NCBI GenBank assembly: GCA_016191345.1
Contig: JACPOU010000014.1
Span: 1 to 64,000 of the forward strand
Direction: 5' to 3'
Source: Chloroflexota bacterium
GTDB taxonomy: Bacteria > Chloroflexota > Limnocylindria > Limnocylindrales > CSP1-4
DNA: 64,000 bases
Shown: piece after piece, positions 20,601-29,499 of the stretch
How positions within the stretch are numbered: position 1 is the first letter of the stretch
Layout: each line of letters opens with the position of its first letter
Made by a program: the position numbers and the translations under genes
Notes under the pieces: generated by a model
What the model saw: the letters and a program-made list of their open reading frames with translations, nothing else
Told to the model about the DNA's origin: nothing
Database searches by the model: none

Positions 20601-23176
20601 GATCGGACGCTGCTCCAGAGCGCGGCCCGGGCTGTCCTGCTGAGCCGGCGGGGGAGCCTCGCCGACCAGGTCCTGCGCGTGGATCGCCCGGAGTCGGCAG
20701 CGCCGGCCACCGCCCCCGCGATCCCGCCATTGCCAGCTGCCGCCGAGCCTCCGGTCGCCCGCCCGGACCTGGAGTTCGACAACGGGCTCGGGGGCTTCGC
20801 CGACGGCGGGCGAGCGTACGTGACCATCCTCGGACCGGGCCAGTCGACGCCGGCGCCGTGGATCAACGTCATCGCCAACGAGGAGTTCGGCTTCCAGGTC
20901 TCCGAATCGGGCTCCGGGTACAACTGGTCGGGCAACAGCCGGGAGAACCAGATCACCCCCTGGTCGAACGATCCGGTGAGCGATCCGGCCGGCGATGCCA
21001 TCTACGTTCGAGATGAGGAAACCGGAGCCCTGTGGGGCCCGACCGCCCTCCCGGTCCGGCTCGAGGGCTCGACCTACGTTGCCCGGCACGGCCCCGGCTA
21101 CAGCCGGTTCGAGCACCTCCACGACGACATCGGCCTGGATCTCCTCCAGTTCGTCCCGGTCGGCGCGGGCCTCAAGGTCTCGGTGCTGACCATCGAGAAC
21201 CGCTCCAGCCGGACCCGGCGCCTGTCCGTCACCGCCTATGCCGAGTGGGTCCTCGGGACCTCACGCGGCACCGCCGCACCGCAGGTCTCCAGCGAGCTGG
21301 ACCTCGTCACGAAGGCCCTCTTCGCGCGCAGCCCGTGGAACACCGAGTTCGCCGGCCGCATCGCCTTCCTGGACCTCGGCGGGGCACAGGGGTCGTGGAC
21401 CGCGGATCGGACGGAATTCCTGGGCCGGAACGGGACGGCCGCCGCGCCGGCCGGCCTGGAGCGCGGTCACCGGCTGTCCGGCCTGACGGGCGCGGGGCTG
21501 GATCCCTGTGCCGCCCTGCAGGGTCCGGTCGAGCTGGCGCCGGGCGCCCGCGCAACGATCCGCATTCTCCTCGGCCAGGCCGCGGACCGGACTGCCGCCA
21601 CGGAGCTCATCGAGCGCTGGCGCGCCGCCGACCTCGCGACGAGCATGGAGGCGGTCCGGAGCTCGTGGGACGACATCCTCGCGACGCTCCAGGTGCGGAC
21701 GCCGGACCGGTCGATGGACATCCTCCTCAACGGCTGGCTGCTCTACCAGGCGGTCGCCTGCCGGCTCTGGGCGCGGACGGGCTTCTACCAGGCCGGTGGC
21801 GCGTACGGCTTCCGCGACCAGCTCCAGGATTCGATCGCCCTCGCGACGGCCCGCCGCGAGCTGCCCCGGGCGCAGCTGCTCCGGGCCGCCGCCCAGCAAT
21901 TCGTCGAGGGTGACGTCCAGCACTGGTGGCATCCACCCACGGGCTGCGGTGTCCGGACGCGCATCTCCGACGACCGCCTGTGGCTTGCCTACGCGGCGGA
22001 CCGCTACCTCCAGGTCACGGGCGACGCGGCCGTCCTCGATGAGCCCGTGCCCTTCATCGAGGGCCCCGAGCTCCGGCCGGAGCAGGACGACCTCTACTTC
22101 CAGCCGGATCGATCCGGGGAGAAGGCGACGCTCTTCGAGCACTGCGCGCGGGCGATCGACCGGAGCCTCGGGCTCGGTGCCCACGGCCTGCCGCTCATCG
22201 GGTCCGGCGACTGGAACGACGGCATGAACCGGGTCGGCCGTGAGGGTCGAGGGGAGAGCGTCTGGCTGGGCTGGTTCCTGTGCACCGTCCTCGATGCCTT
22301 CGTGCCGATCGCGGACGGGCGTGGCGAAGCCGGCCGGGCCGAGCGCTGGCGGACCCACCGGAAGGCACTCGGGCGGGCGCTCGAGCGGGACGGCTGGGAC
22401 GGCGACTGGTACCGACGGGCCTTCTTCGACGATGGGACGCCGCTGGGCTCGGCGTCGAACGCGGAGTGCCGGATCGACTCCATCGCGCAGTCCTGGGGCG
22501 TCCTGTCTGGGGTCGCCGAGCCGGCCCGTGCCGTCCGGGCGATGGCGGCGGTCGAGGAGTTCCTCGTCCGGCGCGGCGACGGCCTGGTCCTCCTGTTCAC
22601 GCCGCCCTTCGACACCTCGCCGGTCGATCCCGGCTACATCAAGGGCTACCTGCCCGGCATCCGCGAGAACGGCGGCCAGTACACCCACGGGGCGATCTGG
22701 TCCGCGATGGCCTTCGCGGCGCTCGGCGACGGCGACAAGGCGGGGGAACTGTTCTCGCTCCTCAACCCGATCAACCATTCGAGCACCCGGGCTGGGGTTC
22801 ACCGCTACAAGGTGGAGCCGTACGTGATGGCGGCCGACGTGTATGCCGAGCCGCCGCACGTGGGCCGTGGCGGCTGGACCTGGTACACGGGCTCGGCGGG
22901 CTGGATGTACCAGGCCGGCGTCGAATCGATCCTCGGCTTCCGGCTCCGGGGCGAGACGCTGACGATCGATCCCTGTATCCCGCGGGCCTGCCCGGCTTCG
23001 AGCTCGAGTTCAGGTATCACTCGTCCCGCTATGCCATCGCCGTCGAGAACCCGCATGGCGCCAGTCGAGGGGTCTCGATCGCGGAGCTCGACGGGACCGC
23101 CGTCGCGGCCGACGGCGCGGCGATCCCGCTCGTCGATGACGGTGGCACGCATCGGGTCCGGATCGTCCTGGGGTAA
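14601..23176 (+). CDS. Cyclic beta-glucan synthase NdvB/ChvB-like (N-terminal domain, GT84, TM, GH94-like); frameshift near 22990
   Basis: VTLDADTRLPRG, SHDLFEGSFARAGLVTDIELFDEFP, QHRWARGDWQLLPW, NSYMAHHQGMALVAI, GGAYGFRDQLQD, GSGDWNDGMNRVG, YIKGYLPGIRENGGQYTHGAIW. The C-terminus LPGFELEFRYHSSRYAIAVENPHG continues in another frame, ending at TAA 23174-23176. Confidence 0.88.
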
Positions 23177-23283
23177 CGAGGGACTCCGCGCCGCGGCGCT
23201 GCGATGTGCCCCCGGCGCCACCTCGCGCCGCGCCTCCTCGCGCCGCGCCACCCGTCGCGGGTTGGGGTATCCTCCCGGCTCGC

Positions 23284-23358
<75 letters not shown>

Positions 23359-23363
23359 CTGTC

Positions 23364-23411
23364 ATGAGTCGCGACATATGAGTCACCTGAGTCGGGACAT
23401 CCGAGTCACTG
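23364..23411. repeat. Tandem imperfect 23-24-bp repeat resembling an IS481-family terminus
   Basis: catgagtcgcgacatatgagtcac / ctgagtcgggacatccgagtcac in succession just 3' of tRNA-Lys. Confidence 0.5.
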
Positions 23412-23556
23412 TGATCCTCCTGTCGCCCGGGACCCCGGCCATCGGCCGGGGTCCCGTCGCGTGTTGCGCCAGTAGCCCTTGTCGGGTTCGATCCGGTTGG
23501 TCGAGAGGATCTCGCCGGTGTCGAGGGCGACGACCGTGACCTCGGTCTCGTCCCGA
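23406..23556 (-). pseudogene. C-terminal fragment of IS481-like transposase/integrase
   Basis: SDRDETEVTVVALDTGEILSTNRIEPDKGYWRNTRRDPGRWPGSR resembles IS481-family transposase C-termini; no catalytic core present. Confidence 0.5.
23428..23456. terminator. Perfect 13-bp hairpin with 3-nt loop (terminator-like)
   Basis: cgggaccccggcc-atc-ggccggggtcccg read directly; no strong T-tract. Confidence 0.5.
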
Positions 23557-24201
23557 TCAGAACGAGCAGTTCGTCCTGAAGCTGAAGGTCCCCCTGCCCA
23601 TCGCCGCGTTGGTGGCATCGATCGACCCCTCGAACGAGGCCTGACGGAAGCTCCCTTTGTCGGCATAGACCTGGACACACAGACCGTCGTCGTAGCTGAA
23701 CCTGCCCGCGTTCGTGACGACCGGCCCCTCGCCGGTCCACGTCCCCGACACGGTCGTGGAGCCGGCCGGGTACTCCGCGCAGCCCGAGGGATCACACGTG
23801 AACCCGGTGAGATCGATTGCCGTCGGAGCGAGGATGACCAACGAGAGATGGTCGACGGTCAGGGTGCCGGCGTCGAGCGCGCACCCGAACCGACTCACCG
23901 AGTCGACGATCTCCCCGGTGTTGGAGTCGAAGGTGTAGCGGTAGTCTCCAGCGCAGACCTGCTGGCCCCTTCGGGTCGGCGCCCCGCCCTCGCGCAGCGA
24001 GCCCTCGAAGACGTCGATGGACTGACCCTCGCAGGACGTCGTTCCGTTCGCATCGTCGACGCACTCTTCCTGGGAGGCATAGGCATTCGTGCCGGATTGC
24101 TTTGACGTGGTCCATGGACTTGCCGCCGCGACCGGCGCGACGACGAGGATGGTAGCCAGCAGCGCGACGATCGCACTCGTGCGCCTCGAGCGTGGACCCA
24201 T
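23557..24201 (-). CDS. Secreted hypothetical protein
   Basis: N-terminal MGPRSRRTSAIVALLATILVVAPVAAAS signal peptide; multiple Cys; no recognised domain. Confidence 0.6.
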   Translation of the reverse strand: MGPRSRRTSAIVALLATILVVAPVAAASPWTTSKQSGTNAYASQEECVDDANGTTSCEGQSIDVFEGSLREGGAPTRRGQQVCAGDYRYTFDSNTGEIVDSVSRFGCALDAGTLTVDHLSLVILAPTAIDLTGFTCDPSGCAEYPAGSTTVSGTWTGEGPVVTNAGRFSYDDGLCVQVYADKGSFRQASFEGSIDATNAAMGRGTFSFRTNCSF

Positions 24202-24403
24202 GACGGCCTCCTTGGTGCTGGCCGCGTCGTGCGGCCATGTCAACACGACGCCTATGGCGGCCCGTTGTCACCGGTCCTCCAGCGCCGCTCTTTGCCATCC
24301 GCACTGACCGAATTGGGCTCCCGCCCGATGTGCTCGCCGCCGACTCAGACCCAGTGTCGCCCCAGGGCCGACACGGACGCCGGCCCCGAATCAAGGGGCG
24401 ATC

Positions 24404-24916
24404 ATGGAGACAGGACCTGACCTCGAGCGAACCATCGGCGCTACCTACCAGCGTTATCGCGGACCGTTGCAGCGCTACCTTTCCGCCATCACCCGGGATC
24501 CGGCCGCGGCCGAGGAGCTCACCCAGGACGCGTTCCTCCGACTGATCACCGAGGGCCGGGCCGGTCGCTTCCCGGACGATCCGGGTGCTTGGCTCCATCG
24601 CGTCGGCCACAACCTGGCGATGAGCCGAGGCAGGCGGATCGCCGTGGCGGATCGCCGCCGCGCCGACCTCGTCGAATCGGACCGCTCGCCATCTCCGGAG
24701 GCGCTGAGCGTCGTCGACGAGGAGCGGCGCGAACTGCGCGCCGTTCTCGACACTTTGGGTCGAAGCGATCGCGTGGCGCTCATCCTGTCGTCGCATGGGT
24801 ACCGAGGCTCGGAGATCGCCAGGACGCTCGGACGATCCGACGGGGCCACGCGGACCCTCCTGACGCGGGCCCGCGGCAGATTGCGCGCGCGGATGCTCGC
24901 CAGCCAACCGGGCTGA
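24404..24916 (+). CDS. RNA polymerase sigma factor, ECF/sigma-70 family
   Basis: YQRYRGPLQRYLSAITRDPAAAEELTQDAFLRL region 2; HTH in region 4 YRGSEIARTLGRSDGATRTLLTRARGRL. Confidence 0.85.
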   Translation: METGPDLERTIGATYQRYRGPLQRYLSAITRDPAAAEELTQDAFLRLITEGRAGRFPDDPGAWLHRVGHNLAMSRGRRIAVADRRRADLVESDRSPSPEALSVVDEERRELRAVLDTLGRSDRVALILSSHGYRGSEIARTLGRSDGATRTLLTRARGRLRARMLASQPG

Positions 24917-24963
24917 AGCGGCCCCTGGGTGGTGCTCTACGCGGCCGCTATCATCGAAGGGAA

Positions 24964-27900
24964 GTGGCCGAGCGTGACGGTGGTTCTGGGATCGTCGGGC
25001 GGGATCGCGAGCGCGCACGACTGGAAGCGGGCTTCGAGGCAGCGGCCCAGGGCCGTGGCTCGACGATCATCGTGGGGGGCGAGGCCGGGATCGGAAAGAC
25101 CACGCTCGTCGGGCACCTTGCCGCGACTGCACGAGCGGCTGGAGCCACGATCCTCACCGGGGCGTGCCTGCCGACAGGAAGTGCCAGCATCCCGTATGCG
25201 CCACTCGTGGAGGCCCTCCGGACGCTGACACGCGCCGTGGACCCGGCACGCGCTGCGGCCCTGCTGGGGCCCGCCCGTCACGAGATCGCGCGGCTCCTGC
25301 CCGAGGTCTCGCCGGGCCTCGCCACGGCGCCCGACCGACTCGAGTTCGACCGCGCCGGGCAAAGCCGGCTCTTCGAGGCCGTCCTTGGTGTCATCGAGCG
25401 CCGCTCCAGCGTCGGCCCGGTCGTGCTGTTGGTCGAGGACGTCCAGTGGGCCGACGACGGGACGCGGGGTCTGCTCGGATTCCTGTCGCGAACCCTGCAC
25501 GGCACCCCGGTGTTGCTGCTCCTCACCCTCCGGATCGGGGAGCTCGATCGACGCGACCCGGCACAGGCATTCGTCGCCGAACTCGAGCGCCAGGGATGGG
25601 TCGAGCGCTTCGATCTGGATGTGCTCGACAGTCGCGACGTGGCCGTGCTCCTTCGGAACCTGGTCGGCAGACCGCTCGCGGCCGAAGCGCTCGACGACGT
25701 CATGGTGCGGAGTGGCGGGAACCCATTCTTCGTCGAGCAGCTGGCCTCGACCATTGCCGACGGGTCCAAGGGTCGAGCGCTGCCGCCGGGGCTGCGCGAC
25801 GTGCTCACCGGACGACTTGCCGGGCTCCCGGACGCGACGCAACGCCTGCTCCGGGCGGCCTCGGCCGCGGCCCGGTGGGTCGACGACGACCTCCTCGCAG
25901 CCGTGCTGGACATGCCGCCCCAGGTCGTCGCCGACGCACTCCGTCCGGCGCTCGTCCAGCGGATCCTCATCGACGCGGACCGGACGCGCGACGATCACGG
26001 CGGCTACGCCTTCCGACATGCATTGGTTGCCGAAGTCGCGTACGGCGACCTGTTGCATGGCGAGCGCGATCGCCTGCACGCGGCATTTGGTCGGGAGCTC
26101 GAGCGGCGCGGCGAGGTTGGTGGCGTGCCGGTCACCCCCGCAGAGCTGGCCCACCACTGGGTGGCCGCTCGGGATGGCACCCGCGCTGCCCCGGCCCTCG
26201 TAGCCGCCGGCGCGGCCGCGGAGTCGGTCTATGCCTTCGCTGAGGCGCGCCGTCACTATGAGCTGGCGCTCGAGCTGTGGGACCACGACAGCCGGCCGCC
26301 CGTCACCCACGACCGTGTCACCGTCCTGCAACGGGCGGCTGAATGCGCCGTCCTCTCCGGCGCCTACGGACGGGCGATCGAACTCGGCCGGGCCGCCATC
26401 ACGACCGAGCAGACGTTCGAGGGCCGCGATGGGCGACTGGACGGTGGCCGCCTCGGCATCCTCCACGACCGGCTTCGCTGGTACCTGTGGGAGGCGGGCG
26501 ACCGCGTGGCGGCCGAGGCGGCCGTCAACGAGGCCGTCCGTCTGATCCCGGCCGACCCTCCATCGGCGGCCCGGGCGCGGGCACTGGCACAGTTGGCCGG
26601 GCTGCGACTCTTCGCGGGCGACCCGGCCCAGGCCGAGCGCCTGGCGATGGACGCCATCGGGACGGCGTTGGCGGCCGGGTCGTCGTCGGAGGAGGCCCTC
26701 GGGTTGGGGGTCCTTGGCTGGGCCAGGGCCGTGACTGGCGACGTCGAGGCTGGGCTGGCGACGTATCAGGAGGGACTCGCCATCGCCGAGCGGCTGGGCG
26801 GGGTGGAGGGCATCGCCCTGGGCCACGCGAACCTCGCGGCGTTGCTCGACCGGGTCGGTCGCACCGAGGCTTCGCTGGCCGCCGCTCGAGAGGGATACGC
26901 CATCGCCCGGCGACTTGGCGTCGCCAGGACCTACGGTGGTGGCCTCATCGGTCATGTGACCAAGGCCCTTTTTGACCTTGGCCGCTGGGATGAGGCCGCA
27001 GCCGCGGCGGACGAAGGTCTGGACCTGGATCCGGTCGGGCGGTCGGCGATCATGCTGCACCTTTATCGCGCGCGCGTTGATACCAACCAGGGCCGGTTCG
27101 AGGCCGCGCACGGGCACCTCCGCCAGGCCGCGGGCATCGACGCAGCTCGGAGTGGCGCGATCCCCTCCAGAGCCGCGCTGTGGGCGGCCATCGCCGAGCT
27201 CGCGACCATGCAGGGCGATCTGCAGGCCGTTCGGGCGGTGGTCGACGAAGCCCTTGGCTCGCTCGATGAGGAACTGCCCATCGATCCGGCCCTCGGATGG
27301 CTCGGCTGGCATGCCCTGCGGGCCGAGGCGGATGCTGCCGGCGTGGCGCGCGCCCGCCACGACGAGGTATCGGTCGGCGAGATCGGGCGACGGGTCGCCC
27401 CGCTCGCGGAACGACTCCTTGGCTCGGGCCGACATGTCGCCACGACGGACCCTCGGCTCGCTGCGCTCAGTGGCCTGTGCCACGGTGAAGTGAGCCGGGT
27501 GTCGGGACGCTCGGACGCGGCGACCTGGACGCGGACGGCGACGGACTGGGATGGACTGTCGCGTCCGGCGCCCGCCGCCTATGCCCGCTACCGGGCCGCG
27601 GAGGCGGGCCTGGGGGCGAACGGGGACCGGTCGGTCGCCGCGACCGCCCTTCGAGCGGCGCATGTCGCCGCCTTCCGACTGGGCGCGGGTCCGCTCGCTC
27701 ACGACATCCAGCGCCTGGCACGCCACGCACGGATCGACCTCGACGTTGGCGGATCCGGTGCAGAGCGCCTGGCCGACCCGCTGGGCCTGACGGAACGTGA
27801 AGCGGAGGTCATCCGGCTCGTCGCGGCAGGGCGGTCCAACCAGCAGATCGCCGACGCCCTGTTCATCACCCGCAAGACCGCGAGCGTCCACGTGTCCAAC

Positions 27901-27990
27901 ATCCTTGGCAAGCTCGGAGTCGCGAACCGCGTCGAGGCCGCCGCCGTCGCGCAGCGGCTGGGTCTGCATGGGGATCGCGAACGGAACTGA
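24964..27990 (+). CDS. ATPase-containing LuxR-family transcriptional regulator (BREX-unrelated, MalT/LAL-like)
   Basis: GRDRERARLEAGF, VGGEAGIGKTTLV Walker A, TPR-like middle, C-terminal LTEREAEVIRLVAAGRSNQQIADALFITRKTASVHVSNILGKLG; GTG start. Confidence 0.88.
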   Translation: MAERDGGSGIVGRDRERARLEAGFEAAAQGRGSTIIVGGEAGIGKTTLVGHLAATARAAGATILTGACLPTGSASIPYAPLVEALRTLTRAVDPARAAALLGPARHEIARLLPEVSPGLATAPDRLEFDRAGQSRLFEAVLGVIERRSSVGPVVLLVEDVQWADDGTRGLLGFLSRTLHGTPVLLLLTLRIGELDRRDPAQAFVAELERQGWVERFDLDVLDSRDVAVLLRNLVGRPLAAEALDDVMVRSGGNPFFVEQLASTIADGSKGRALPPGLRDVLTGRLAGLPDATQRLLRAASAAARWVDDDLLAAVLDMPPQVVADALRPALVQRILIDADRTRDDHGGYAFRHALVAEVAYGDLLHGERDRLHAAFGRELERRGEVGGVPVTPAELAHHWVAARDGTRAAPALVAAGAAAESVYAFAEARRHYELALELWDHDSRPPVTHDRVTVLQRAAECAVLSGAYGRAIELGRAAITTEQTFEGRDGRLDGGRLGILHDRLRWYLWEAGDRVAAEAAVNEAVRLIPADPPSAARARALAQLAGLRLFAGDPAQAERLAMDAIGTALAAGSSSEEALGLGVLGWARAVTGDVEAGLATYQEGLAIAERLGGVEGIALGHANLAALLDRVGRTEASLAAAREGYAIARRLGVARTYGGGLIGHVTKALFDLGRWDEAAAAADEGLDLDPVGRSAIMLHLYRARVDTNQGRFEAAHGHLRQAAGIDAARSGAIPSRAALWAAIAELATMQGDLQAVRAVVDEALGSLDEELPIDPALGWLGWHALRAEADAAGVARARHDEVSVGEIGRRVAPLAERLLGSGRHVATTDPRLAALSGLCHGEVSRVSGRSDAATWTRTATDWDGLSRPAPAAYARYRAAEAGLGANGDRSVAATALRAAHVAAFRLGAGPLAHDIQRLARHARIDLDVGGSGAERLADPLGLTEREAEVIRLVAAGRSNQQIADALFITRKTASVHVSNILGKLGVANRVEAAAVAQRLGLHGDRERN

Positions 27991-28026
27991 CGCCCGGTCC
28001 CGGCCCGCGGTGGTACCCTTCGGGCG

Positions 28027-28086
28027 TCCTTTCATGGCCCGTCCTGTGAGGCTGGCGTACCGGTCCCGTGAGGCCGGCGAAGGAGG
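28027..28086 (+). promoter_or_regulatory. PyrR-binding-type RNA leader element upstream of carA
   Basis: tcctttca...cgtcctgtgaggctggcg...ccggtcccgtgaggccggcgaaggagg; two GTCCYGTGAGGCYGG loops, 5' CCTTT complementary to 3' AAGG. Confidence 0.65.
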
Positions 28087-28093
28087 CTCTCGG

Positions 28094-28189
28094 ATGTCTG
28101 CGCATGCCCCCGCCCACCACGCCACCGCGGCCGGTGGGTGTTTTGTTGCCTGGGGCAGCTCGCCGAGGATTGGGGCTGCGATCGCGTGA
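28094..28189 (+). CDS. Putative leader peptide upstream of carA (MSAHAPAHHATAAGGCFVAWGSSPRIGAAIA)
   Basis: ATG 8 nt after AAGGAGG; 31 codons; TGA overlaps predicted carA GTG start (GTGA). Confidence 0.45.
   Translation: MSAHAPAHHATAAGGCFVAWGSSPRIGAAIA
28113..28146 (+). terminator. Intrinsic terminator-like hairpin in carA leader
   Basis: cccacc...ggtggg(tg) followed by ttttgtt; internal caccg-cggc-cggtg alternative. Confidence 0.5.
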
Positions 28190-29331
28190 TCGTCCCACCG
28201 TCGCCGCGGGCCTCAGCCGTCGTCGATCCGAGGATCGGGGACCTGGGTCCGGCGTTGCTGGCGCTCGAGGATGGGACCGTCTTTCCGGGCGTGGCCTTCG
28301 GGGCCCCGATCGCGGCCGGCGGCGATCTCGTCGTCAACACGAGCCAGACGGGCTACCAGGAGGTCTGCACCGACCCCTCGTACGCGGGCCAGGTCGTCGT
28401 CATGACGTACCCGCTCATCGGCAACTACGGGCGCCTCGCGGAGGACGATCAGTCGCTCCAGCCCTGGCTCCGCGGCCTCGTCGTGGCGAACGCCACCGCC
28501 GCGGTCCTCGACGATGCGCGCCAGCTTGCCGCGCTCCTCCGCTCGAACGGCATCCCCGCGATCGCCGGCGTGGACACGCGAGCGCTGGCCCGGCACCTCC
28601 GCACCCACGGCAGCCTGCGGGGGATCGTCATGGCGCCCGGCGACCTTGACCCCGGGCGGGCCGCGGCCGCGGCGCACGCGGTGCCCCGCTGGGAGGATCA
28701 GGACTTCGTCGGTCAGGTCTCGCCGGCCGCGGTCGTGGAGCACGGAGATCCCGGTGCCGAGGGTCCGCTCGTCGCGATCGTGGACTTCGGGCTGAAGGCG
28801 AACATCGTCCGGAGCCTCGTCCGGCGCGGGCTCCGCGTCCGTGTCCTGCCCCACACGAGCGACGCGGCGGACGTCCTCGCACCGGAGATCGCCGGCGTGG
28901 TCCTGTCTCCGGGGCCCGGCGACCCGGCGCGACTGGACGGCCCCGTGCAGCTGGCCCAGGCGATCATCGACGACGGCCGTCCGCTCCTCGGCATCTGCCT
29001 CGGCCACCAGATCGTGGCGCGCGCGGCCGGGGCCGACACCGGGCGCCTCCGCTTCGGCCACCACGGCGCGAACCACCCGGTCCAGGACCTCGACTCGGGG
29101 CTCGTCCAGGTGACCGCCCAGAACCACGAGGTCCAGGTCATCGCCGGCTCGCTCCCCGCCGGCGGCGGGTTCCACGTCAGCCAGGTCAACTTGAACGACG
29201 GCTCCGTGGAGGGCCTGCGGCATCGGAACCTGCCGATCGAGACGGTCCAGTACCACCCCGAGGGCGCGCCCGGGCCCCTGGATGCGCTCGCGGTCTTCGA
29301 CCGCTTCGTCGCCGCGGTCCGGGGCGGCTGA
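28186..29331 (+). CDS. carA: Carbamoyl-phosphate synthase small subunit
   Basis: LEDGTVFPGVAFG, TSQTGYQEVCTDPSYAGQ, ICLGHQIVARA class I amidotransferase, QYHPEGAPGP; GTG start inferred. Confidence 0.93.
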   Translation: MIVPPSPRASAVVDPRIGDLGPALLALEDGTVFPGVAFGAPIAAGGDLVVNTSQTGYQEVCTDPSYAGQVVVMTYPLIGNYGRLAEDDQSLQPWLRGLVVANATAAVLDDARQLAALLRSNGIPAIAGVDTRALARHLRTHGSLRGIVMAPGDLDPGRAAAAAHAVPRWEDQDFVGQVSPAAVVEHGDPGAEGPLVAIVDFGLKANIVRSLVRRGLRVRVLPHTSDAADVLAPEIAGVVLSPGPGDPARLDGPVQLAQAIIDDGRPLLGICLGHQIVARAAGADTGRLRFGHHGANHPVQDLDSGLVQVTAQNHEVQVIAGSLPAGGGFHVSQVNLNDGSVEGLRHRNLPIETVQYHPEGAPGPLDALAVFDRFVAAVRGG

Positions 29332-29366
29332 CCGACGCAGCTGACCGACGCAGCTGACCGACGCAG
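29328..29366. repeat. Tandem 13-bp repeat ctgaccgacgcag x3 (plus degenerate copies to about 29385)
   Basis: Read directly across carA stop codon. Confidence 0.9.
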
Positions 29367-29439
29367 TTGACCGAGCATCTGACCGGGGCCGCTCACCGCC
29401 TGTCCCGGAGGCGCCTCCGGTGGTAGCCTATCGGGGCTG

Positions 29440-29494
29440 CCTTGAACTCGGTCCCGAGAGGCCGGGGGCTGGTCCTGTGAGGCCGACAAGGAGG
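29440..29494 (+). promoter_or_regulatory. PyrR-binding-type RNA leader element upstream of carB
   Basis: ccttgaactcggtcccgagaggccgggggctggtcctgtgaggccgacaaggagg; two GTCCyGnGAGGCC loops, CCTT pairs with the AAGG of the ribosome-binding site. Confidence 0.65.
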
Positions 29495-29499
29495 GTCCA

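Noticed and set aside
24937-28125. 1062-aa minus-strand ORF opposite the LuxR regulator
   Set aside because: Antisense to a clear AAA/LuxR gene; no recognisable motif
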